NCBI GenBank assembly: GCA_016721765.1
Contig: JADKHO010000001.1
Location: forward strand, 1,848,001-1,912,000
Length of the DNA: 64,000 bases
Origin: Bacteroidota bacterium
GTDB taxonomy: Bacteria; Bacteroidota; Bacteroidia; UBA4408
Direction: 5' to 3'
In this document: positions 25,558-34,924 of the stretch, piece by piece
Layout: the number at the start of each line of letters is the position of its first letter
How positions within the stretch are numbered: the stretch's first letter is position 1
The notes under the pieces: generated by a model
The model's database searches: none
What the model was told of the DNA's origin: nothing
What the model saw: only the letters and a program-made list of their open reading frames with translations
Made by a program: the position numbers and the translations under genes

Positions 25558-26207
25558 TATTCTGCTTGTAAGTCGTCGATTAAAAACACATATATTTCTT
25601 TTGGGCCGAGTGCACCAATAACAGTTGTATTGTCGATTCCGATTGTTTTACTTGGGCCTGTAATAATGCTGATGAAGGAGGGGAATTGTGTCGGATATTT
25701 CACCTTCATATTTTTTAATGCTTCTTTTGTTTCGCCCATTAATTGGGAAGTGAAAGCAACTACTAAATGCAAAGGAAATGCGAATGGCGTTTTTCTTCCG
25801 GAGCTTTGCTTTGAAGAAATAACCACCCCGCCCGTTTGAGCAATTAAAAACTCACAAGTAGTGATACATGCTTGCAAGCGATCAATATCCTCAGGTTTTG
25901 CCGAATGCGGCAATTGACCAATATCGAGCAATTCTTGCAAGGGTTCTTCCAAACAAAAAATTTCGGTCCAGTTATTTTCTTTGGCCAAATATTGGAGGTT
26001 GTCAATACACTCATTGTAATCCAAGCAAAACACAAATTTTCCACCTACTTCGCTAAAGTTTTGAGCAAAATTTATTTCCAAAGATTCCCCGTTGGTAGCA
26101 TAAATGGGGCTTTCAAAATCAACATTGGCAATTGCTTCAGTTGATTTATTTATTAAGGCTTTACGTATGCGTTTTAAAACTTTTTCTTTGGAGGTACTCT
26201 CTTCCAT
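25557..26207 (-). CDS. LUD-domain protein (LutC/YkgG-like)
   Basis: 216 residues of the LUD family. It contains FLIAQTGGVVISSKQSSGRK and ISIITGPSKTIGIDN motifs typical of LutC, which with LutA/LutB oxidises lactate. Here LutA and LutB are absent, and the gene is in the ftsH-cdsA run, as in many Bacteroidota, so a lactate role is not supported by context. Its stop shares a base with the DUF2007 start. Confidence 0.88.
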   Translation of the reverse strand: MEESTSKEKVLKRIRKALINKSTEAIANVDFESPIYATNGESLEINFAQNFSEVGGKFVFCLDYNECIDNLQYLAKENNWTEIFCLEEPLQELLDIGQLPHSAKPEDIDRLQACITTCEFLIAQTGGVVISSKQSSGRKTPFAFPLHLVVAFTSQLMGETKEALKNMKVKYPTQFPSFISIITGPSKTIGIDNTTVIGALGPKEIYVFLIDDLQAE

Positions 26208-26262
26208 TCCTGCTTTTTATTACGGCAAAGTTAAAATAAAATGAATTGAAAGTCTGCTAAAA

Positions 26263-26302
26263 AAAACAGCCACATGAATATACACGTGGCTGCTTTTTTA
26301 GT
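26263..26302 (-). terminator. Terminator after ftsH
   Basis: CAGCCAC/GTGGCTG stem of 7 bp with a 12-nt loop, flanked by A6 and T6. In the minus orientation it ends the rsfS-ftsH transcript ahead of the LUD gene. Confidence 0.75.
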
Positions 26303-26313
26303 TAAAGATTCAA

Positions 26314-28410
26314 TTAATTAGCGGTATTTGCGGCAGGCGGATTACCGGTTGTACTGGTATTATCCGTTGTTGGTGCAAGTTCCGTTTTTTGTTGGTTCAA
26401 TTCAATTACCGGAACATCTTTGTTAAATGGACGCTTACCAATTAAACGTTCTAAATCTGATTGAAACAACACTTCCTTTTTTAATAATTCTTGGGCCACT
26501 GCTTCCAGCTGCACACGTTTTTCGAGCAACAAATTTTTAGTGGTATAGTAAGCAGAGTCAATTATCTTTTTTACTTCTTCATCAATAATTTTAGCCGTAG
26601 TATCGGAATAAGGTTTTGTAAACCCGCTTCCATAATCTCCTTGTCCACGGTCATAAAATGAAATGTTACCAATTTTATCGTTCATACCATACACGGTTAC
26701 CATGTTGTAGGCCACTTTTGTAGTACGCTCTAAATCGCTTAATGCACCGGTCGAAATTCTATTAAAGGTTATATCTTCTGCAACTCTCCCGCCAAGGGTC
26801 ATACAAATATCATCCATCAATTGCTCGGTGGTATATAAAAATTGTTCTTTAGGTAAATATTGTGCATAACCCAAAGCGGCAATACCTCGTGGTACGATAC
26901 TCACTTTTACTAGCGGATGGGAGTGTTCGAGAAACCAACCCGCAACGGCATGTCCCGCTTCATGATAGGCAACAATTTTTTTCTCGTCTTCGTTGATGAT
27001 TTTATTTTTCTTTTCCAATCCGCCAATCACACGGTCAATGGCATCGTGAAAATCTTGCATGTCTACCATCGTTTTGTTTTTACGTGCGGCAATTAATGCA
27101 GCTTCATTACACACGTTGGCAATTTCGGCACCCGCAAATCCGGGAGTTTGCAAAGCAAGTTTATGTGGGTTTACATCAGCATCTATCTTTGTAAGTGGTT
27201 TTAAATGCACTTTAAAGATGGCCTCGCGTCCAATAATATCCGGTTTGTCGATACTGATTTGACGGTCGAAACGACCCGGACGCATCAAGGCTGAATCCAG
27301 CACATCAGGACGGTTGGTTGCAGCTAAAATGATGACTCCTGAGTTGGTTCCAAAACCATCCATTTCCACGAGTAATGAATTCAAAGTATTTTCACGCTCA
27401 TCGTTTCCGCCTTGCAATTGGTTGCGGCTGCGGCTGCGGCCAATGGCATCAATTTCATCAATAAAAATAATGGAAGGCGCTTTTTGTTTGGCTTGGTTAA
27501 ATAAGTCACGCACACGCGCAGCACCAACACCCACAAACATTTCAACGAAATCGGAACCGGAAAGAGAGAAAAATGGAACTCCTGCTTCGCCTGCAACGGC
27601 TTTTGCCAATAGAGTTTTACCAGTTCCCGGAGGGCCTACCAATAAAGCACCTTTGGGGATTTTACCACCTAGAGTTGTAAATTTTTGTGGATTTTTAAGG
27701 AAGTCAACAATCTCCATCACTTCTTCTTTTGCTTCTTCCAAACCGGCTACATCGGCAAAGGTAATCTTGATTTTATCTTCAGGATCAAACAAGGCTGCAC
27801 GTGATTTACCAATATTGAAAATAGCATTGCCACCTCCCGAACCGCCGGTCATACGGCGCATAATAAATACCCAAATGGCAATCATCACTACAATTGGAAG
27901 TATCCAACCTAAAATATCACCGCCCCAATTTTTTTGTGTAATGTATTCGGCACTTATTCGGTCCCCATCGGCAACGCCTACTTGAGCATCTTGCAGTTTT
28001 TTTTCGAATGCCTCAGGTGGTCCAATTTCGAAAGTGTAGTGCGGGCCTAAATTTTTGTTGCTACCCCACGATTTTTTAGGCACATCTTTGTATTGTGCTT
28101 TACTTAATGCTGTTTGCTTAATATATACTTCAGCATTTTCTTTATTTACCACCACCAGTTTTTCAACATCGCCACTGTGCAACATTTTGGTTTCGAATTC
28201 TTGCCAATTGGTTTTGGTGCTGCTGGTATTAAAATCGAAGAACGACATAGCCAAAAACAATACAAGTATGATGGCATACACCCAATAAAAATTAAATGAA
28301 TTTTTAGGGAGTTTTCCTTTTTTGGGAAGCTTGTCTTTAAGTTTATCGACCGGCTTTTTTTCTTTTCCTAAATTTTTAGGATTTTCTTCTGCGAAATTTA
28401 ATTGATTCAC
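26314..28410 (-). CDS. ftsH: ATP-dependent zinc metalloprotease FtsH
   Basis: 698 residues. Two membrane helices (about 42-58 and 167-186) flank a periplasmic segment. The AAA+ domain has Walker A GPPGTGKT (259-266), Walker B IIFIDE (314-319) and the SRH region ATNRPDVLDSALMRPGRFD. The M41 protease has the zinc site HEAGH (483-487). The lysine-rich N-terminus and a Thr/Ala/Pro tail after about residue 650 are typical extra segments in this phylum. It degrades membrane and regulatory proteins. Confidence 0.97.
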   Translation of the reverse strand: MNQLNFAEENPKNLGKEKKPVDKLKDKLPKKGKLPKNSFNFYWVYAIILVLFLAMSFFDFNTSSTKTNWQEFETKMLHSGDVEKLVVVNKENAEVYIKQTALSKAQYKDVPKKSWGSNKNLGPHYTFEIGPPEAFEKKLQDAQVGVADGDRISAEYITQKNWGGDILGWILPIVVMIAIWVFIMRRMTGGSGGGNAIFNIGKSRAALFDPEDKIKITFADVAGLEEAKEEVMEIVDFLKNPQKFTTLGGKIPKGALLVGPPGTGKTLLAKAVAGEAGVPFFSLSGSDFVEMFVGVGAARVRDLFNQAKQKAPSIIFIDEIDAIGRSRSRNQLQGGNDERENTLNSLLVEMDGFGTNSGVIILAATNRPDVLDSALMRPGRFDRQISIDKPDIIGREAIFKVHLKPLTKIDADVNPHKLALQTPGFAGAEIANVCNEAALIAARKNKTMVDMQDFHDAIDRVIGGLEKKNKIINEDEKKIVAYHEAGHAVAGWFLEHSHPLVKVSIVPRGIAALGYAQYLPKEQFLYTTEQLMDDICMTLGGRVAEDITFNRISTGALSDLERTTKVAYNMVTVYGMNDKIGNISFYDRGQGDYGSGFTKPYSDTTAKIIDEEVKKIIDSAYYTTKNLLLEKRVQLEAVAQELLKKEVLFQSDLERLIGKRPFNKDVPVIELNQQKTELAPTTDNTSTTGNPPAANTAN

Positions 28411-28442
28411 GGTTTTTGAATTTGATTTTTTGTATGCTGATT

Positions 28443-28820
28443 TTAAACTGCTGAAACCACTTTGATTTCAGCATCTGACCATAATTTTTCGATGCGGTAA
28501 AAGTTTCGTGCTTCGGGTTGAAAGATGTGTACCACAACGGTTACATAATCCAACAATATCCATTCCGAGTTTTGGAATCCTTCTTTGTGCCAAGCATCTT
28601 CATTTAGTTTTTTCTTAACCTCTGCATCTATTGAGTTTGCTATTGCTGCTACTTGTGTGGAGGAGTCTCCGCTGCAAACAATAAAGTACTCACACACTGA
28701 ATTGGCAACATTTTTTAAATTCAATTGAACTATTTCATTGCCCTTTTTTTCTTTGATAGCTTCAATAATTATTTCTGCCAATTGTGCAGAAGTGTCAGTT
28801 ACTTTTTTCTTTCTTGCCAA
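28443..28820 (-). CDS. rsfS: Ribosome silencing factor
   Basis: 125 residues, RsfS/YbeB/iojap family. Key stretches are EYFIVCSGDSSTQVAAIA and EWILLDYVTVVVHIF. It binds ribosomal protein L14 and blocks subunit joining when nutrients are short. It lies just before ftsH and diverges from birA, the usual Bacteroidota order. Confidence 0.95.
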   Translation of the reverse strand: MARKKKVTDTSAQLAEIIIEAIKEKKGNEIVQLNLKNVANSVCEYFIVCSGDSSTQVAAIANSIDAEVKKKLNEDAWHKEGFQNSEWILLDYVTVVVHIFQPEARNFYRIEKLWSDAEIKVVSAV

Positions 28821-28962
28821 AATGTTCGTGTTTTGTTGTTATTGCCCTTAGGCATTTTTTAGTTCGATTCACGCGGATGTGTAACAAAAGTATAAAAATA
28901 GTTGGACACAATTCCTATTAATCAAGCATTTTAGCGTTTCTTTGCTTTTCAAAAAATTAAAC

Positions 28963-29718
28963 ATGTCAACGCTGTTTATAGGTACTAACACAATAAGGTT
29001 GCCAATTGTTGAAAGTACGAATACTTATGCCCAAGAGTTATTGAAGGATAGTACTGCTCCCGAAGGTACCATTGTAATTACCGATCAACAATCATTGGGT
29101 CGCGGACAAAGGGGAAATACTTGGTTGAGTGAAGCGGGAAAGAACCTCACCTTTAGTTTAATTTTATACCCTCCTAGCATTGGAAGTGAAAATCAATTTA
29201 TACTCACCCAACTCGTATCGCTTGGAATTGCAGAATGCATTGAGCAGGTGCTGGCTGTGCAGCATTCGGTAAAAATAAAATGGCCGAACGACATTTTTGT
29301 AAACGATAAAAAAATTGCAGGTGTGCTCATTGAAAATGCTTGGCGCAACAATAGTATTAGCTCCAGTATAGTTGGCATTGGCTTGAATGTGAATCAGGAG
29401 ACGTTTGAACTTTTGCATGCTACTTCTTTAAAAATTGAAACACAAATAGACTACAATTTGAATGAGCTTTTTACACAGCTGTGTTCGTGTATTGAAGCCC
29501 GCTACCTTCAACTTAAAAGCAGCAATTTTGCCGCAATTAAAGCCGATTACCACATGAAGTTGTATCGTTTAAATCAATATCATCACTATACGATTTATAA
29601 TAAGCAGGCAGAAGGAAAAATTATCGGAGTAAACAAGGAAGGCAAACTCTTGCTCGCCCTAAAAGAAGATTTTAATGTGTTGGAGCTGGATTTAAAAGAA
29701 GTGAAATTTAATTTGTGA
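28963..29718 (+). CDS. birA: Biotin--[acetyl-CoA-carboxylase] ligase
   Basis: 251 residues from ATG 28963 (TTG 28942 also opens the frame). The biotinyl-AMP loop GRGQRGNTW and the catalytic KWPNDIFVNDKKIAGVLIEN are present. There is no N-terminal helix-turn-helix, so it is a class I enzyme without repressor function. Divergent from rsfS. Confidence 0.93.
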   Translation: MSTLFIGTNTIRLPIVESTNTYAQELLKDSTAPEGTIVITDQQSLGRGQRGNTWLSEAGKNLTFSLILYPPSIGSENQFILTQLVSLGIAECIEQVLAVQHSVKIKWPNDIFVNDKKIAGVLIENAWRNNSISSSIVGIGLNVNQETFELLHATSLKIETQIDYNLNELFTQLCSCIEARYLQLKSSNFAAIKADYHMKLYRLNQYHHYTIYNKQAEGKIIGVNKEGKLLLALKEDFNVLELDLKEVKFNL

Positions 29719-29738
29719 TTTCAATTCCATATTAGGCA

Positions 29739-30143
29739 TTACTCAACTGGAATATCTTTCATTTTTTGCGCCAATCCATTGAAGAAATGCGTAAGTGGTT
29801 TTTCCACCATCATTTTCATAAACGGATTAATATCACTTTCAAAAACAAGTTGTCCTTTACACGCATTGGAAGCAGTTTCGGTAATATTTACATTTAAAGT
29901 AAACTCGAAAGGAACTTTACCGAAGGATGTAATTTTTATGTTTGAATTGGGTGTTTTATCCACAATGCGCATCCCAATTTTGGCCATCCCGTTAAGGTTA
30001 AATGTGCATTCATTTTCGCTCGATTCCCATTCGGTAACTTGATGTGGCATCAACGATTTAAAATTGTTGAAATTGCTGAGGTAAGAAAAAATTCCTTCAG
30101 CTGTTTTGTTCACTTCTACGGTATCACTTTCAATTCGAGTCAT
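29739..30143 (-). CDS. SRPBCC-family protein
   Basis: 134 residues with a START/SRPBCC-type helix-grip fold: VNKTAEGIFSYLSNFNNFKSL at the N-terminus, antiparallel strands and a long C-terminal helix (MMVEKPLTHFFNGLAQKM). This family binds hydrophobic ligands or acts in polyketide-like chemistry; no ligand can be named. Convergent with birA and upstream of nothing obvious. Confidence 0.85.
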   Translation of the reverse strand: MTRIESDTVEVNKTAEGIFSYLSNFNNFKSLMPHQVTEWESSENECTFNLNGMAKIGMRIVDKTPNSNIKITSFGKVPFEFTLNVNITETASNACKGQLVFESDINPFMKMMVEKPLTHFFNGLAQKMKDIPVE

Positions 30144-30190
30144 AAGCTGTTGCTATTAAATTAAGTTGTTTAATGGGTTCCTTCCCACTG

Positions 30191-30832
30191 TTATTTCATC
30201 CATTCGGCCGGATTTTCTCTCCAGGCTTTTAATGATTTTAAATCTTTTTCACTTATGTAATTCGATTGCAGCGCTTGTTTAATAAGCGTTTCGTAATCGC
30301 TTAAGGTATGTATTTTACATTTTGATTTCTTAAAATTATCTGCTGCATTTTTAAAACCATAGGTAAAGATAGCAACCATTCCTTTCACATCACAATCGGC
30401 TGCTCGCAGCGCATCTACGGCTTTTAAGCTACTCATTCCTGTTGAAATTAAATCTTCAACCACCACTACCGATTGGCCTTTTTCAATTTTTCCTTCTATT
30501 AAATTTCCCATTCCATGCTCTTTGGCGGAAGAACGTACATAAACAAAGGGTAAGCCCATTGCTTCGGCAACCAGTGCTCCTTGGGCAATTGCACCTGTTG
30601 CAACACCTGCAATTACGTCCGGATTGCCATAATTGGTTTGAATGCTTTGCACCAATTGTTGGCGGATATAGGTGCGAATCTTTGGATGTGAAAGGGTTAC
30701 GCGGTTATCGCAGTATATGGGCGATTTCCATCCCGAAGCCCAGGTATAAGGATGTGCAGGATTTAATTTTATTGCTTTAATTTGCAGCAGAAACTCGGCT
30801 ATTTTTAAGGCTGAATCATCATTCATCTTCAT
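30191..30832 (-). CDS. pyrE: Orotate phosphoribosyltransferase
   Basis: 213 residues from ATG 30832 (or 211 from ATG 30826). PRPP motif VVVVEDLISTGMSS, orotate-site AGVATGAIAQG, and RSSAKEHGMGNLIEG with the catalytic Lys loop. Last-but-one step of UMP synthesis. A perfect -7 box lies directly upstream, so the leader would be absent or very short. Diverges from the Nudix gene. Confidence 0.93.
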   Translation of the reverse strand: MKMNDDSALKIAEFLLQIKAIKLNPAHPYTWASGWKSPIYCDNRVTLSHPKIRTYIRQQLVQSIQTNYGNPDVIAGVATGAIAQGALVAEAMGLPFVYVRSSAKEHGMGNLIEGKIEKGQSVVVVEDLISTGMSSLKAVDALRAADCDVKGMVAIFTYGFKNAADNFKKSKCKIHTLSDYETLIKQALQSNYISEKDLKSLKAWRENPAEWMK

Positions 30833-30836
30833 ACGG

Positions 30837-30844
30837 CAAATATA
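30837..30844 (-). promoter_or_regulatory. -7 box of pyrE
   Basis: Minus-strand TATATTTG, a perfect TAnnTTTG, four nt before ATG 30832. TTGC lies 21 nt further up. Implies a start of transcription at or beside the start codon; ATG 30826 would leave a leader of about 7 nt. Confidence 0.5.
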
Positions 30845-30885
30845 TTTTTTAATCGCATTTCTTTCGCAATATACTCTCAAAAACG

Positions 30886-31503
30886 ATGAACAAAGTTTTC
30901 ATTATGGATCGCCCGCTCTATTTGTTTTGCGATAAAAGCCGTCAAGCAACTGATTTCGATTTTTTTACGGCTTACTCCACCAAAGAAGAATTAAAGAAAT
31001 CAATCGCCTTATTTGAAGCGGATGAGACCTTGAAAAGTATGGGGATTTTATTCGAAACTGAAAAGCAAAAGGAAACGGCGCTTTTCTCAATCTTTAAGGT
31101 AATTGAGGCTGCGGGCGGCATTGTGAAAAACAAGGAAGGTAAAATCCTTTTTATTTTTAGACATGGCAAATGGGATCTTCCGAAAGGAAAGATTGAAAAG
31201 GGCGAAAAGGAAAAAGAAGCAGCATTGCGTGAAGTAGAGGAGGAGTGCGGGATTGGTGATTTAAGTTTGGAAGAGAAGTTCACTATTACCTACCATACGT
31301 ATCACTTGAAGGGTGAAACCTGCTTAAAAATTTCGCATTGGTACAAAATGAAATACAGCGGCAATTCCATGCTGCTAATACCTCAATTAGAAGAAGGAAT
31401 TACCGATGCGCGATGGATGAATAAGCCTGAGATAGAAGCGGCTATGAAAAATACTTTTTCATCTATTTTTGAAGTGATGAAACTGTATGCTGCTGAAAAT
31501 TAG
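30886..31503 (+). CDS. Nudix hydrolase
   Basis: 205 residues. The Nudix box is complete from G101: GKIEKGE then REVEEECGI (R115, E116, E119, E120, G122). A long N-terminal extension (residues 1-75) is unlike MutT. The substrate is a nucleoside diphosphate derivative; which one is not readable. An alternative start exists at M7 (MDRPLY). The VOC gene ends 2 nt after this stop on the opposite strand. Confidence 0.9.
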   Translation: MNKVFIMDRPLYLFCDKSRQATDFDFFTAYSTKEELKKSIALFEADETLKSMGILFETEKQKETALFSIFKVIEAAGGIVKNKEGKILFIFRHGKWDLPKGKIEKGEKEKEAALREVEEECGIGDLSLEEKFTITYHTYHLKGETCLKISHWYKMKYSGNSMLLIPQLEEGITDARWMNKPEIEAAMKNTFSSIFEVMKLYAAEN

Positions 31504-31505
31504 AC

Positions 31506-31895
31506 TTACTTTTCATACAATTCAATTGGCAAACCATCCGGGTCACTAAAAAATGTAAATTTTTTTTTCGTCCATTCGTCTACGCGCACAGGTTCTACAG
31601 CAATATGCTTAGCGCTAAGTTTATGAACAGTTTCCTCTAAATTTGTCACTTCAAAAGCTAAATGCCTTAATCCGCAGGCTTCGGGTTGTGAAATTCTTTT
31701 TGGCGGATTTGGAAATGAAAAAAGTTCAAGCACATACTCCCCATTCAATGCTAAATCTAGTTTATAGGAATTCCTTTCTTTGCGGTAGGTTTCGTGTACA
31801 ATACTTAATCCAAGCACTTCAGTATAAAAGCTTTTCGATTTTTGATAATCGGAGCAAATGAGAGAGATGTGATGGATTTTATTGAATGAAAGCAT
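31506..31895 (-). CDS. VOC family protein (SMU1112c/YwkD-like)
   Basis: 129 residues, one VOC module of the glyoxalase I-like small type. Motifs: KIHHISLICSDYQKSKSFYTE, LGLSIVHETYRKE, GLRHLAFEVTNLEE and FFSDPDGLPIELYEK. His near the N-terminus, His in GLRHLAF and Glu in IELYE make up probable metal ligands. Substrate unknown. Convergent with the Nudix gene. Confidence 0.88.
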   Translation of the reverse strand: MLSFNKIHHISLICSDYQKSKSFYTEVLGLSIVHETYRKERNSYKLDLALNGEYVLELFSFPNPPKRISQPEACGLRHLAFEVTNLEETVHKLSAKHIAVEPVRVDEWTKKKFTFFSDPDGLPIELYEK

Positions 31896-31910
31896 ATTGA
31901 GAGCTATATA

Positions 31911-31944
31911 AAAAAAGCGGCATTCCTTTGGAAGCCGCTTTTTT
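31911..31944 (-). terminator. Terminator after korB
   Basis: AAAAAAGCGGC, a nested TTCC/GGAA stem and GCCGCTTTTTT form a strong hairpin with T run in the minus orientation, ending the korA-korB transcript. Confidence 0.9.
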
Positions 31945-31962
31945 AGTAGTTAAGTGAGTAAA

Positions 31963-32988
31963 CTAATTAATCTTCCAAGTATTTTTTCCTCTTAAAAGGG
32001 CATCTAAATCGCCATCGCCTTTTGTTTTGATGGATTCAGCAATTTGTGCCAGCATCGCATCTTCATAACAAAAGCGCTTCTCTTCATAAAACACACCGAA
32101 TGGACGCGGCAAATGATTTTCCATTTTTGGATCATCAAAAAAGCGGGAAAGAATTTGCGCTTTTACTCTATCGGTTTCATCGTGAATCCATAGGTCATTT
32201 GCACTTGCTCCGGCTGTTAAATCTACTATTGTTGGGGTAAATCCATCCAGCTTGATGCCTTTGTTTCCACCATCGCCAAATACTAATGGCTTTCCGGTTT
32301 CTACAAAAAGGGTTTCCATTTTTTTAGTGCCTTTTTCAGTAAACACTTCAAATGCTCCGTCATTAAACACATTGCAGTTTTGATAAATCTCCACTACCGA
32401 ACTTCCTTTGTGAGAATTACTTCTTTTTAAAATTTCGCGCATGTGAATCGGGTCGCGGTCCATGCTGCGTGCAAAGAAAGTAGCATCAGCACCCAAAGCT
32501 AAAGCAGCCGGGTTAAATGGATGATCAATACTTCCCATGGGGGATGACTTTGTAATTTTTCCAGCAGGAGAGGCCGGTGAATATTGTCCCTTGGTTAAAC
32601 CATAAATCTCATTGTTGAAGATGAGCAGGTTCACATTAAAATTTCTACGCAATAAATGTATTAAGTGATTTCCGCCAATGCTCATAGAGTCACCGTCGCC
32701 ACTCACAATCCATACACTTAATTCGGGGCGGGCAGCTTTTAATCCGCTGGCAACAGCAGCCGCACGACCGTGAATACTATGCATTCCAAATGTTTCCATG
32801 TAATACGGAAAGCGGGAGGAGCAACCTATACCTGAAACGAAAACAATATTTTCGCGTGCAATACCCAATTCGGGTAATACAGTTTGAACTTGTTTAAGTA
32901 TTGAATAATCGCCACAACCCGGGCACCAACGCACATCCTGGTCGGTTACAAAATCTTTAGCAGTTAAAGGAGCGAGTGTACTTTCCAT
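31963..32988 (-). CDS. korB: 2-oxoacid:ferredoxin oxidoreductase subunit beta
   Basis: 341 residues. The thiamine-diphosphate binding region GDGDSMSIGGNHLIHLLRR and the N-terminal WCPGCGDYSIL with [4Fe-4S] ligands are seen, with Cys also in GIGCSSRFPYY. The closest class is 2-oxoglutarate:ferredoxin oxidoreductase of two-subunit type. It makes succinyl-CoA, CO2 and reduced ferredoxin. Three nt separate it from korA. Confidence 0.92.
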   Translation of the reverse strand: MESTLAPLTAKDFVTDQDVRWCPGCGDYSILKQVQTVLPELGIARENIVFVSGIGCSSRFPYYMETFGMHSIHGRAAAVASGLKAARPELSVWIVSGDGDSMSIGGNHLIHLLRRNFNVNLLIFNNEIYGLTKGQYSPASPAGKITKSSPMGSIDHPFNPAALALGADATFFARSMDRDPIHMREILKRSNSHKGSSVVEIYQNCNVFNDGAFEVFTEKGTKKMETLFVETGKPLVFGDGGNKGIKLDGFTPTIVDLTAGASANDLWIHDETDRVKAQILSRFFDDPKMENHLPRPFGVFYEEKRFCYEDAMLAQIAESIKTKGDGDLDALLRGKNTWKIN

Positions 32989-32991
32989 AAT

Positions 32992-34842
32992 TTATTTTTT
33001 CAAAAGTTCAACAATTTTTTCTTTGATTTCAGTGCTGGTAAATGGCATTCCTTTTACTTTATTAAATCCTATTGCAGGAACTAAATATTTATCGCGCACC
33101 AGCTTAATTAATTGGCCACTGTTAATTTCAGGCATCAACACAGTTTCGTAATTGAATAAAATTTCGCCTAAATTTTTAGGAAATGGATTCAGGTAACGCA
33201 CATGTGCATGGGCCACATCATAGCCTTCGGCCAAAGCTTCAATTACAGCTGTTTTAATAGAACCATAAGTAGAGCCCCAACCTAAGATGAGTAATTTACC
33301 TTTTGCAGGACCGTTATCAATGGTTTGCAATGGAACATAATCAGCAATACGCTCAATTTTTTCAGCCCTTAATTTCACCATCAATTCGTGGTTATCGGGA
33401 TCGTAAGATATATTTCCGGTTTCATTTTCTTTTTCGATACCTCCCACACGGTGCTCCAAGCCTTTTGTTCCGGGAATGGCCCAAGGACGCGCTAATTTTT
33501 CGTCGCGTTTATAAGGCAGAAACTTTGCATCTTCCGGATTGCGTTCTTTTGCGTATTCAATTTTGATGGGTTTTAAATCTTTGGATTGTGGAAATATCCA
33601 TGGTTCAGAGCCATTAGCTATATACCCATCGCTCATAAAGAATACAGGGGTCATGTGTTCTATTGCAATTCGGCAAGCCTCGTAAGCTGTTTCAAAACAA
33701 TCGGATGGCGTGCTGGCTGAGATGATGGCTGCAGGGCCTTCACCGTTTCTTCCATACATAGCCTGTAATAAATCCGCTTGTTCGGTTTTAGTTGGTAATC
33801 CTGTAGACGGACCACCGCGTTGAACATTGCAGATAACTAAAGGAATTTCAAGCATCGTTGCTAACCCAATAGCTTCGCCCTTTAAGGCAATGCCCGGTCC
33901 GGATGAAGCGGTAACTCCTAAACTCCCGCCAAAAGATGCTCCAATGGCAGAGCAAACAGCTGCGATTTCATCTTCTGCTTGAAAGGTTTTTACACCAAAA
34001 TTTTTATGTTTTGAAAGTTCATGTAAAATATCAGATGCCGGAGTAATGGGATATGTTCCAAAAAACAATTCGATTCCTGATTTTTTAGCAGCAGCGATTA
34101 AACCCAGCGCAGTTGCTTGATTTCCCATGATGTTGCGGTACTCGCCTTTTTGCATCACAGCAGCTTTTACTTCGTAACGGGCATTAAAAGTTTCGGTTGT
34201 CTCCCCAAAATGATAACCTGCTTTCAACACTTTTAAATTCGCTTCCACTAAGTCGGGGCGTTTTTTAAATTTATCTTTTAGGAAAGCAATACTGTTATCC
34301 ATGTTACGGTTAAACATCCAATAAATGAAACCGAGTACAAACATATTCTTACTTCGGTCAATTTCTTTGGTACCCATACCTGAATCAGCAAGTGCAGTGC
34401 GCGTCATTTTGGTGACGTCTATTTCATACACTTTGTATTTGTCGAGCGAGCTATCCTTTAATGGATTTACACCATCCGGATATTTTGCCAACTTTAAATT
34501 TTTTGCATCAAAGCCATCTGTATTGGCAATAATGATTCCACCGGTATGCAAGCCTTTTAAATTTGCTTTTAAGGCGGCAGCATTCATTACTACCAATACA
34601 TCGCATCCATCGCCCGGAGTAAAAATCTCCACACTTCCAAAATGCAATTGATATCCTGAAACACCGGCTAATGTTCCTTGCGGGGCCCGTATTTCGGCAG
34701 GGAAGTTGGGAAAAGTACTAATGTCGTTTCCAAGCAAAGCTGCCGTGTCGGTAAACTGAGTTCCGGTTAATTGAATTCCATCACCGGAATCACCGGCGAA
34801 CATGATAGCTACATTTTTTCTGGTTTCTAAAGTTGCGCTCAT
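32992..34842 (-). CDS. korA: 2-oxoacid:ferredoxin oxidoreductase subunit alpha (gamma-alpha fusion)
   Basis: 616 residues. The N-terminal third is the gamma domain (MFAGDSGDGIQLTGTQF), and the rest is the alpha pyrimidine-binding domain with FGTYPITPASDILHELSK and VQRGGPSTGLPTKTEQ. This fusion is normal in the phylum. With korB it is a heterodimer oxidising 2-oxoglutarate or a related 2-oxoacid. Upstream genes encode iron-sulfur assembly proteins. Confidence 0.92.
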   Translation of the reverse strand: MSATLETRKNVAIMFAGDSGDGIQLTGTQFTDTAALLGNDISTFPNFPAEIRAPQGTLAGVSGYQLHFGSVEIFTPGDGCDVLVVMNAAALKANLKGLHTGGIIIANTDGFDAKNLKLAKYPDGVNPLKDSSLDKYKVYEIDVTKMTRTALADSGMGTKEIDRSKNMFVLGFIYWMFNRNMDNSIAFLKDKFKKRPDLVEANLKVLKAGYHFGETTETFNARYEVKAAVMQKGEYRNIMGNQATALGLIAAAKKSGIELFFGTYPITPASDILHELSKHKNFGVKTFQAEDEIAAVCSAIGASFGGSLGVTASSGPGIALKGEAIGLATMLEIPLVICNVQRGGPSTGLPTKTEQADLLQAMYGRNGEGPAAIISASTPSDCFETAYEACRIAIEHMTPVFFMSDGYIANGSEPWIFPQSKDLKPIKIEYAKERNPEDAKFLPYKRDEKLARPWAIPGTKGLEHRVGGIEKENETGNISYDPDNHELMVKLRAEKIERIADYVPLQTIDNGPAKGKLLILGWGSTYGSIKTAVIEALAEGYDVAHAHVRYLNPFPKNLGEILFNYETVLMPEINSGQLIKLVRDKYLVPAIGFNKVKGMPFTSTEIKEKIVELLKK

Positions 34843-34924
34843 AATTTGGCTAATCGTTATTCGTTAATTGGTTATTTAATAGACCAAGAAATAGGTGGAA
34901 TTTATTGGTTTTAGATTAATTTTT

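Noticed and set aside
25557..26207. Lactate utilisation operon
   Set aside because: Only a LutC-like LUD domain is present; LutA and LutB are not adjacent.
27314..27985. 223-residue open frame antisense to ftsH
   Set aside because: It lies wholly inside the strongly conserved ftsH gene, has no signal or domain and is a codon shadow of FtsH.
28868..28884. Possible fourth copy of the 41-nt repeat (CACGCGGATG on the plus strand)
   Set aside because: Only a short shared word in opposite orientation; the rest does not align.
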